Assembly: GCA_036262515.1 (NCBI GenBank)
Contig: DATAIT010000119.1
Location: forward strand, 1-46,878
From: Acidimicrobiales bacterium
Lineage (GTDB): Bacteria > Actinomycetota > Acidimicrobiia > Acidimicrobiales > GCA-2861595
Reading direction: 5' to 3'
DNA: 46,878 nt
This document shows positions 38,827-46,878 of the stretch, piece by piece. Numbering within the stretch: the first letter of the stretch is position 1; each line of letters opens with the position of its first letter. The notes below the pieces were generated by a model. That model did no database searches. It had not been told where the DNA came from and saw only the letters and a list, made by a program, of their open reading frames with translations. Both the position numbers and the translations under genes were made by a program.

Positions 38827-39677
38827 CGGCGGCACGGGCGGCGAGCCGGATCCTGCTGGTGACCACCATGGCCGTGTTGGCCACCGCAGGGTGCGCGCAG
38901 CCGGAGGGTCCGAAGCTGGGCGACCCGTCGTCGGAGGCGGCCGGCAATCTCACCGGACCGGCGGTCGGCACGAAGCTCGACACCGTGACCGAGGGCAAGC
39001 TCACCGCCTGCACCGCCGTCCCGGATGCGCCGTTCGCTCTCGAGGCCGACGGTGAGCTCGACGGCATCGACATCGAGCTGGTGCGGGCGGTCGCCGGCCG
39101 CCTCGGCCTCTCCCCGACGTTCGTGACGACCGACGCCGGTGCCGTCTTCGACGGTCTGGCGGCCAAGAAGTGCGACATCGTGGCGTCCTCGGTGACGATC
39201 ACCGAGGAGCGCCGCACGACCCACGACGTCTCCGTCGCCTACTTCCGCGTCGACCAGTCACTGCTGGTCCGCTCGGCCGACCGGTCGAGGTACCCCGACC
39301 TGGCGTCGTTGGCGGGTCGCACCGTCGGCGTCCTCGGGTCCAGCCGAGGAGCGGGCTACGCGAAGGCGAATGCCAAGGGCGCCACCGTCACGGAGTTCCC
39401 GGGGACCGACGAGCTGCTGAACGCCCTGGCGTCGGGGCGGGTCGACGCCGCCCTCCAGGATCACCCGGTCAATGCCTACGACGCCACGAGGACCGGAGAG
39501 ACGGTCGTGGTCGAGACGTTCAGGGATTCCGGCGACGAGGAGTACGGGTTCGCGATGGGAAAGGGCCGTTCCGAGCTCAAGGCGGCCATCGACGGTGCGC
39601 TGGCCCAGGTGAGCTCCGACGACACCTACCCGACCATCCTGAGACGATTCCTCGGCGACACGGCCGGCCAGCTCTGA
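38823..39677 (+). CDS. Amino-acid-type solute-binding lipoprotein (SBP_bac_3)
   Basis: A 284-residue extracellular binding protein. GTG 38823 overlaps the rnhB stop by four bases. The signal (ILLVTTMAVLATAGC) ends in lipobox ATAGC. The type-3 binding-protein fold follows: LTACTAVPDAPFALE, the hinge and ligand region GELDGIDIELVRAVAGRLG, DGLAAKKCDIVASSVTITEER, the second lobe LASLAGRTVGVLGSSRG and GRVDAALQDHPVNAY, ending YGFAMGKGRSELKAAIDGAL. Such proteins feed polar amino acids to an ABC importer, but no permease or ATPase gene is adjacent, so it may be an orphan partner of a transporter encoded elsewhere. The coupling to rnhB is a positional oddity without an obvious functional link. Confidence 0.9.
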   Translation: MTAARAASRILLVTTMAVLATAGCAQPEGPKLGDPSSEAAGNLTGPAVGTKLDTVTEGKLTACTAVPDAPFALEADGELDGIDIELVRAVAGRLGLSPTFVTTDAGAVFDGLAAKKCDIVASSVTITEERRTTHDVSVAYFRVDQSLLVRSADRSRYPDLASLAGRTVGVLGSSRGAGYAKANAKGATVTEFPGTDELLNALASGRVDAALQDHPVNAYDATRTGETVVVETFRDSGDEEYGFAMGKGRSELKAAIDGALAQVSSDDTYPTILRRFLGDTAGQL

Positions 39678-39826
39678 CTCCGGGCCCGGCGCCGGGCCGA
39701 GGACGGTTGCACGCCCACCCCCACCATCCGCTCGGCCACCGGCTCCCGTTGCTACCGTCCCCCCGAGGATCGCAGCAGGAGCTATTGGACGGCGGTCTTC
39801 CACCAACAAGCAAAGGGACGATTGCG

Positions 39827-40267
39827 ATGGCGAAGAAGTCGCCGCCTCCGAAGGGAGCGGCACGTACCCGTTCGGGCATGACCGACGCGCACAAGGCGGC
39901 GCTGGCCGAGGGGAGGGACCAGGGACGGGCGGTGCGCCGCTACCTCGAGGCCCTCGAGCAGCACCGCCCCAAGCGCGGCCGCAAGCGCACGAAGGAGTCG
40001 GTGGAGCGGCGGCTGGCCGCCATCGAGGGCGGCCTCGCCACGGCCGACCCATTGGCGCGCCTGCTGATGATCCAGGAGCGGCTCGACCTTCAGGCCGAGC
40101 TGGCCGGCATGGACGGCGAGGGCGTGGACCTCGGCAAGCTCGAGGACGAGTTCGTCGCCTCGGCCGCCGCCTACGGGAGTCGGCGGGGGATCACCTACTC
40201 GGCGTGGAGGGCGTCCGGCGTGACGCCGGCCGTCCTGCGCCGGGCCGGCATCACCCGGTCGACCTAG
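39827..40267 (+). CDS. Conserved small basic protein of unknown function
   Basis: A 146-residue protein. AGGGACG precedes the ATG at 39827, and a TACCGT element about 70 bases upstream may be its promoter. The N-terminus is basic and flexible (MAKKSPPPKGAARTRSGMTD). A helical region follows (GRAVRRYLEALEQHRPKRGRK, ESVERRLAAIEGGLA, LLMIQERLDLQAELA) and then a distinct C-terminal motif GITYSAWRASGVTPAVLRRAGI. That last motif, with its helix-turn-helix-like AWRxxGVxxxVLxxAGI pattern, suggests nucleic-acid binding, as does the basic charge. I recognise the type from other actinobacteria but know no function. Confidence 0.78.
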   Translation: MAKKSPPPKGAARTRSGMTDAHKAALAEGRDQGRAVRRYLEALEQHRPKRGRKRTKESVERRLAAIEGGLATADPLARLLMIQERLDLQAELAGMDGEGVDLGKLEDEFVASAAAYGSRRGITYSAWRASGVTPAVLRRAGITRST

Positions 40268-40296
40268 CCGTCCGCCGTTCCCTTGACGTCCGCCGG

Positions 40297-40518
40297 TCAC
40301 CCGCCGTACGCGATGAGGTCTCCCGGCTGGCACTCCAGCGCCTCGCACAGTGCTGCGAGGGTCGAGAAGCGGATGGCGCGCGCCCGGCCGTTCTTCAGCA
40401 CGGACAGGTTCACCACGGTCACGTCGACCCGCTGGCCCAGCTCGGTCAGCGTCATGCCGCGCGCCTCGAGCAGCTCGTCGAGGTGGACGGTGATGCCGTG
40501 CTCGGTGGTGAATCCCAC
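40297..40518 (-). CDS. Xre-family small regulator (YozG-like partner of DUF2975)
   Basis: A 73-residue Cro/CI-type helix-turn-helix protein: LDELLEARGMTLTELGQRV (first helices and turn), VTVVNLSVLKNGRARAIRFS (recognition helix region), LAALCEALECQPGDLIAY. Its GTG at 40518 follows the TAG stop of the DUF2975 gene with no gap, so both are read from one mRNA. Small Xre proteins of exactly this kind (YozG type) commonly follow DUF2975 membrane genes. It is a good candidate for the protein that binds the palindromes covering the promoter at 41148-41184. Confidence 0.9.
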   Translation of the reverse strand: MGFTTEHGITVHLDELLEARGMTLTELGQRVDVTVVNLSVLKNGRARAIRFSTLAALCEALECQPGDLIAYGG

Positions 40519-41088
40519 CTATACGGTGCCCTCGATGTCGTCGCGCATGCGCGATCCGCGGGCGAAGACCTCGGCGAGCACGAAGACCCCGAGCCCGGCC
40601 AGAGGCCCCGACCACGACAGCGCCAGCGGCGAACTGAGGTCGCGGGCCGACGAGGTCGATGCCGCCAACGCCGACGACAGCGCGCTGGTGACGATGGTCA
40701 CGACCGGCGCTCCGACGGCAAGGAGCAGCCCCATGGTCCGCAACCGGCGGACGTTGGTGGTGGTGAACGGATCACCGTCGCGCACCGAACGTAGGAGTCC
40801 CCGCAACAGCCACAGTCCGCCCAGCACCAACGCGATCGGCCCGAGGTCCCGGGCGAGGGCCAGCGCGAGCTGATTGGTGCTGGCGTCGTCGATCCGCAGC
40901 GTCACCGGCACGGTGACCGGCACGCGTACCTCCGGAGGGAGGGCCCGGATGCGGTCGACGGGCGCCGTCTGATGGACGACGACCCGGTGGTCCCTGTGGA
41001 GGGCACCGTCGATCGAGACGCCCACCAGAGCGATCAAGAAGGCGACGACGAGGGCCAGAAGGAGCGTCACGAGTCGCGCTGCGATCAC
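40519..41088 (-). CDS. DUF2975-family membrane protein
   Basis: About 189 residues from GTG 41088. Four transmembrane helices are predicted by eye: residues about 3-23 (LVTLLLALVVAFLIALVGV), 81-101 (GPIALVLGGLWLLRGLL), 118-143 (MGLLLAVGAPVVTIVTSALSS) and 155-175 (PLAGLGVFVLAEVFARG). The loop after helix two has DGDPFTTTNVRRLRTMG, the signature of the family (DGxPF...N..RLR), and the ending LAEVFARGSRMRDDIEGTV is also typical. Function is unknown. The family regularly pairs with a small Xre regulator, here encoded immediately downstream. Expression should start at the palindrome-rich promoter about 70-100 bp upstream. Confidence 0.88.
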   Translation of the reverse strand: MIAARLVTLLLALVVAFLIALVGVSIDGALHRDHRVVVHQTAPVDRIRALPPEVRVPVTVPVTLRIDDASTNQLALALARDLGPIALVLGGLWLLRGLLRSVRDGDPFTTTNVRRLRTMGLLLAVGAPVVTIVTSALSSALAASTSSARDLSSPLALSWSGPLAGLGVFVLAEVFARGSRMRDDIEGTV

Positions 41089-41147
41089 GGGTGCACGAGC
41101 TGGTTGCTTCGGACATCTGCCTTCGCCTCTCCATCGACTTTCGTTAC

Positions 41148-41184
41148 TATCGAAGAACGATACCATCGAAAATCGATATGTCAA
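41148..41184 (-). promoter_or_regulatory. Promoter overlapped by two palindromic operators, driving DUF2975-Xre
   Basis: On the minus strand a perfect TTGACA (plus 41179-41184) is followed after 16 bases by TATCGT (plus 41157-41162). A palindrome ATCGA-AAA-TCGAT (41165-41177) fills the spacer, and a second, TATCG-AAGAA-CGATA (41148-41162), covers the -10. The surroundings are A/T-rich against a GC-rich background. This is a classic repressor-operator layout, and the co-transcribed Xre protein is the obvious candidate repressor. Confidence 0.7.
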
Positions 41185-41192
41185 GAGGCGAG

Positions 41193-41354
41193 CTACGACA
41201 TCTCCTGCCCGATCTCCTCGCCCACGTCGGACGCCCCGTCGTCCATCAGCCCGACTTCGAGCTCCTCGCGGCTCGTGACCGGATCGTCCTCCTCCTCGGC
41301 CGCCTCCTCCTCGACTTCGTGCTGTGTCCTCGCTTCGGGATCGGGCTCGTTCAT
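41193..41354 (-). CDS. Small acidic protein (53 residues), hypothetical
   Basis: The frame starts at ATG 41354 and ends at TAG 41193-41195. The product is very acidic, with runs such as EVEEEAAEEEDDP and DVGEEIGQEMS, and has no hydrophobic segment. It is divergent from the DJ-1 gene, with the two ATGs only 15 bp apart, and TAGAAC lies six bases before the ATG, which would allow leaderless expression. It ends just before the TTGACA of the DUF2975 promoter. I know no homologue. Acidic, Glu-rich frames can arise by codon bias in GC-rich DNA, so it remains tentative. Confidence 0.45.
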   Translation of the reverse strand: MNEPDPEARTQHEVEEEAAEEEDDPVTSREELEVGLMDDGASDVGEEIGQEMS

Positions 41355-41369
41355 GGCACAGTTCTACCC

Positions 41370-41963
41370 ATGAGCGGGCCCGCCATCGCCATCGCCCTGT
41401 TCCCGGGGGTGGAGGAGCTCGACTGGGTCGGCCCGTGGGAGGTCCTCTCGAGCTGGGCCCGCAAGTGGCCCGACGACGGCGCCACCGTGTTCACGGTCGC
41501 CGACGCCACCGGCGTCATCCGGTGCGCGCAGGGTGCCGGCGTGGTGGCGGACCACACTTGGGAGACGGCTCCTGCGTACGACGTCCTCTTGTACCCGGGC
41601 GGCCCGGGCCTGCGGCCGCTCCTCGACAACGACGTGGTCCGCACGCGCGTCCGGACGGCGGCCGAAGCAGGCACGGTGCTGGCCAGCGTCTGCACCGGCG
41701 CGCTCGTGCTGGCCGACGCCGGCGTCCTCGACGGCAAGCCGGCCACCACGTACTGGTCGTCGTTCGATCACCTGATGGCGCTCGGGACCGACATCGAGCC
41801 CCGGCCGGGCGACCGTTACGTCGACGCCGGCGCGGTGGTCACGGCCGCCGGTGTGTCGGCGGGCATCGACATGGCCCTCCATCTGGTCCGCCGCTTCGGG
41901 TCGGAGGAGCGGGCCCGAGATGTGCGCCGGTTCATCCAGTACGACCCCCAGCCGCCGGTCTGA
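41370..41963 (+). CDS. DJ-1/PfpI-family protein (isonitrile-hydratase-like)
   Basis: A 197-residue member of the class I glutamine-amidotransferase-like superfamily. The first strand IAIALFPGVEELDWVGPWEVLS has the acidic residue of this subgroup. The nucleophile elbow with the reactive Cys is LASVCTGALVLADAGVL, and YVDAGAVVTAAGVSAGIDMALHLV is a conserved C-terminal helix. The ELDWVGPWEV opening is close to that of isonitrile hydratases and of the N-terminal domain of GATase1-AraC regulators, but no AraC domain is attached. The reaction is therefore uncertain. ATG 41370 has no clear ribosome binding site. It is followed after 16 bases by the yjbQ-type gene on the same strand. Confidence 0.9.
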   Translation: MSGPAIAIALFPGVEELDWVGPWEVLSSWARKWPDDGATVFTVADATGVIRCAQGAGVVADHTWETAPAYDVLLYPGGPGLRPLLDNDVVRTRVRTAAEAGTVLASVCTGALVLADAGVLDGKPATTYWSSFDHLMALGTDIEPRPGDRYVDAGAVVTAAGVSAGIDMALHLVRRFGSEERARDVRRFIQYDPQPPV

Positions 41964-41979
41964 AGGCGTCGGGACGGCG

Positions 41980-44561
<2,582 letters not shown>

Positions 44562-44715
44562 ACGCACGCCCCGCGGGCGCGCCCAAAGTGGTCAGAAGGC
44601 TCAGCTCTAGCGAACTTCTTCGCCGGGGCGTCTGTTTGCACCCCCAATCCCCAGCGTTTCCCCTCGTCCTCCACAACGGGTCGCCTCTACCGTCGTGCGC
44701 GGTGACGGCGCTCCG

Positions 44716-46848
44716 GTGAAGACGTGGCCGAATCCACCGTCCTTGGCCGCCGCCCTCGGCCTCGGCCGCCGCTCCGCCTCCCGTCCGGGGAAGCGACCGG
44801 ACGACGAGGCCGTCGGCTCCGAGTCCCGGCCTGCCCCGCCTGCCGATCCTGGGTCACCCGTCCCGGCGACCGCGGACCACCCGAGCTCGCCGGGTGCCCC
44901 AGCCACCTCCGGCACCGTGACGCAGTCCTCCGGCGATCCCGCGCTGCCCGTCCCGGCGAACGCGGCGCCCGCCGTCCCGGCGCCCGCACTTCCGGCGGAC
45001 GTGGCGCCAGAGCCAGCCGATGCTGCGCCACCCGTCCCAGCGCCAGCCGATCCTGCGCCATGGGACACGGCAGTCCCTTCGTCAGCCGGTCCTGCGCCAT
45101 ACGTCACAGCCCTCCGTGCGCCACGCGATCCTGCACCCGTCCCAGTGCCAGCCGCCCCAGTGCCACCCGTCCCAGCGGGCGCCGCGCCGGCGGGTGCCGC
45201 GCCGGCCCCGACCGGAACGGGGACCGCGGCGTCGGCCGTCGTCCTGGCCGACGAGCTGGCCGGCGTTCGCCAGCAGCTCGCCGCCGCCACGCGGGAGCTG
45301 GCCGACCGGCGGGCTGCTGCCGCCCAGCACGAGCAGCTCTTCGGGCGACTCAGCGCGGAGCTGAAGGCGGAGCGCCAGGGCCGGCAGGCGGAGCGTCGGG
45401 AGCGCGAACGCCTGTGCCCGGAGATCCGGGGCCACCTGTCGGCCGACCTGGCCGCGGCGGCCGAGCGCCAGCGGACCGAAGCGGCGCGACTGACCCGGGA
45501 ACGCCAGGTGCTCGACGCCATGAGCCGAACGCTGGCGGTCGAACGAACGCGCCTGGAGCCGGAACGGGCCCGCCTGTCGCACCTGCGGCAGGAAGCGGAC
45601 CGGCGCGCACGCGACGCCGAGGTGGCGGTGGAGGCGCTGGCCGGCGGCCGAGAGCAGCTCAACGCCCAGGCGGCCGCCCTCAAAGCGGCCGAAGACGGCC
45701 TCGAGGCGGAGTTCGCGCACGTCGAGGAGGAGCGGTCGCGCGTCGCCGCCGATCGGGAGGCCCTCGAGCAGGAGCGAGCGACGGCCGAGCGGTCACGAGC
45801 GGAGATGGCGGGTCTGGCTGCCGCCATCGAGCGCGACCGCACCCAGCTCGACCAGGAGGCAGCGGCCCAGGCGGTGTCCCGCCAGCAACTCGAGCGGGAG
45901 CTGTCCGAGGCGATCCCGGTGCTCGCCGACCTCGACCGCCTCAAGGCGGAGCTGGCGGCCGAGCGCGAGGAGCTGACCTCCGAGCGCGACGCGTTGAACG
46001 CAGCCGAGCAGATCCTCACCGCCGACTTCCGCGAGCTCGACGCCGAGCGCCAGGCGTTCCGGGCCGAGCGCGATCGCGCCGAGGCCGAGCGGGCGGACGC
46101 CGCCGCCAGGGTCCGCCGCACCGACGAGCTGCTGGCCGAGCTAATTCTCGACCAGGAGCGGTTGGCCGCCGAAGCGACCGCCCTCCAGACTGCCCACGAG
46201 GTGCTCGCCGGCGAGCATGCCGAGCTCCGATCGCTGAGGGAGAGGCTGAACGCCGACCACACCGAGCTGGCCGCCCTGCGCGACGAGCTGGAGCGCAGCC
46301 GCGCCGCGCTGGCCGCGGAACGCTCCGAGCTCACTCAGGAACGGGAGACCCTCCGGGCCGAGCGGGCCGCCAGCCGGCGGCGCCAGCGGGAGCTGCGCCA
46401 CGAGCTGGAGGCCGAGCGCGAGCTCTTGGCCGCCCAGCGGGCACGCCTGGACGAGGAACGCAGGGAGCTCGATCTGCTCCGCCGGCGCGCCGTGGCGTCC
46501 AACGGCGGACGCCCCGGAACGGCGCGGGTGGCGTCCGCCGTCGACGGCGGCGGTCGAGGCGACGTGGCGCCCGTCGTGGTCGCCGTCGTCCCGACGGCAC
46601 GCAGGGAGCCGGGCCCGGCCCGTGCGCCGGGCGCCCCGGCTGAGCCGGCCTTCGCCGGTTCGGCCGTCTCCCGGCGGGCCAGGGCGCGAGCGATCGCCGG
46701 CGGCCCTGCGGCCCCGACGGGAGCGGAGGCGGCGGCGACCGAGGGCCCCGAGCCAGCCCCACGACGGCGCCGCCGGTCGGCGGGTGCGGCCACCGTGCGC
46801 AGGGACGACGCCGGCAGCGTGTGGGATCCCGGCTTCCCGGCGCCCTGA
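44716..46848 (+). CDS. Large coiled-coil protein with Pro/Ala-rich N-terminus, function unknown
   Basis: About 710 residues. GTG 44716 is preferred since TACCGT (44688-44693) would start the transcript near 44700. GTG 44695 would lie before that. Residues about 1-180 are Pro/Ala/Val-rich and low in complexity, encoded by imperfect DNA repeats (for example CCCGTCCCAG at 45031, 45136 and 45166). Residues about 185-600 are a nearly unbroken, highly charged coiled coil (LAAERSELTQERETLRAER, ELEAERELLAAQRARLDEE). The last about 110 residues are basic, Arg-rich and flexible. There is no signal peptide, membrane helix or enzyme motif. The layout suggests a cytoskeletal, scaffold or chromosome-organising protein, as for long actinobacterial coiled-coil proteins such as FilP or Scy, but I see no sequence match to them. 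Confidence 0.8.
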   Translation: MKTWPNPPSLAAALGLGRRSASRPGKRPDDEAVGSESRPAPPADPGSPVPATADHPSSPGAPATSGTVTQSSGDPALPVPANAAPAVPAPALPADVAPEPADAAPPVPAPADPAPWDTAVPSSAGPAPYVTALRAPRDPAPVPVPAAPVPPVPAGAAPAGAAPAPTGTGTAASAVVLADELAGVRQQLAAATRELADRRAAAAQHEQLFGRLSAELKAERQGRQAERRERERLCPEIRGHLSADLAAAAERQRTEAARLTRERQVLDAMSRTLAVERTRLEPERARLSHLRQEADRRARDAEVAVEALAGGREQLNAQAAALKAAEDGLEAEFAHVEEERSRVAADREALEQERATAERSRAEMAGLAAAIERDRTQLDQEAAAQAVSRQQLERELSEAIPVLADLDRLKAELAAEREELTSERDALNAAEQILTADFRELDAERQAFRAERDRAEAERADAAARVRRTDELLAELILDQERLAAEATALQTAHEVLAGEHAELRSLRERLNADHTELAALRDELERSRAALAAERSELTQERETLRAERAASRRRQRELRHELEAERELLAAQRARLDEERRELDLLRRRAVASNGGRPGTARVASAVDGGGRGDVAPVVVAVVPTARREPGPARAPGAPAEPAFAGSAVSRRARARAIAGGPAAPTGAEAAATEGPEPAPRRRRRSAGAATVRRDDAGSVWDPGFPAP

Positions 46849-46878
46849 GCGATCCCGCCGGGCCTGCCCCCGCCCCCG

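Noticed and set aside
44607..46334. Ser/Arg/Ala-rich frame on the minus strand opposite the coiled-coil gene.
   Set aside because: It is the antisense of Glu/Leu/Arg heptads and therefore looks repetitive. The plus strand has a regular coiled-coil pattern and a suitable upstream promoter element.

Overview
The window is very GC-rich chromosomal DNA of an actinomycete-type bacterium. The evidence is a HupB-style HU with a Lys/Ala/Pro tail, F420 biosynthesis (CofC), a DUF5709 protein, a SigG/SigX5-like ECF factor, a group-2 sigma factor and many probable leaderless genes (TAnnnT, then 6-8 nt, then ATG or GTG). A deep-branching lineage such as Acidimicrobiia is my inference. I saw no rRNA, tRNA, CRISPR, insertion sequence, integrase or phage module.

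Left part (1-7.8 kb): a cell-envelope module made of a peptidoglycan-binding exporter adaptor (cut by the left edge), a lipoprotein and a divergently transcribed two-component system. Phosphorylated-regulator boxes with 11-bp spacing face both ways between them. Next come an ankyrin-repeat protein, a double glyoxalase-fold protein divergent from a SigG-like ECF sigma factor, and a STAS-like protein. From 7.9 to 14 kb there are redox enzymes: a phytoene-desaturase-like flavoprotein preceded by a probable coupled mini-ORF, a cholesterol-oxidase-like GMC enzyme with a long C-terminal extension, and a membrane-anchored sulfite-oxidase-fold molybdoenzyme. A secreted CAP-domain protein follows.

The most distinctive block is 15.3-23.5 kb. 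Four minus-strand genes (DUF5709 protein, a lipoprotein with two complete type-1 copper sites, a giant 1442-residue multicopper oxidase, a HAD phosphatase) lie head-to-head with a group-2 sigma factor. A SigB/SigF-type promoter candidate (GTTT-N16-GGGTAC) precedes the first gene. The oxidase is a tandem triplication in which only the first unit keeps the full copper ligand set. This looks like an extracytoplasmic metal-oxidation module, related in layout to Mn(II)-oxidising giant oxidases.

23.5-33.8 kb: a 3Fe-4S ferredoxin, a coupled pair of CooC-like ATPases, a DUF6941-type protein, a pore-loop membrane protein coupled to a Mug-type DNA glycosylase, a lipoprotein, HU plus a free-standing H1-like tail protein, and a PIG-L deacetylase / CofC / ABM-like / metallophosphoesterase series divergent from gpsA. 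The hupB-cofC-gpsA neighbourhood recalls Mycobacterium tuberculosis Rv2982c-Rv2986c.

33.8-46.9 kb: a GH38 mannosidase (with another tiny coupled upstream ORF), cutA, selD, rnhB, an amino-acid-type solute-binding lipoprotein, a conserved small protein, a DUF2975 membrane protein with an Xre partner under a palindrome-covered promoter, a DJ-1/PfpI protein, YjbQ, a DUF6457 protein, and thiC behind a TPP riboswitch. The window ends with a large coiled-coil protein of unknown role.
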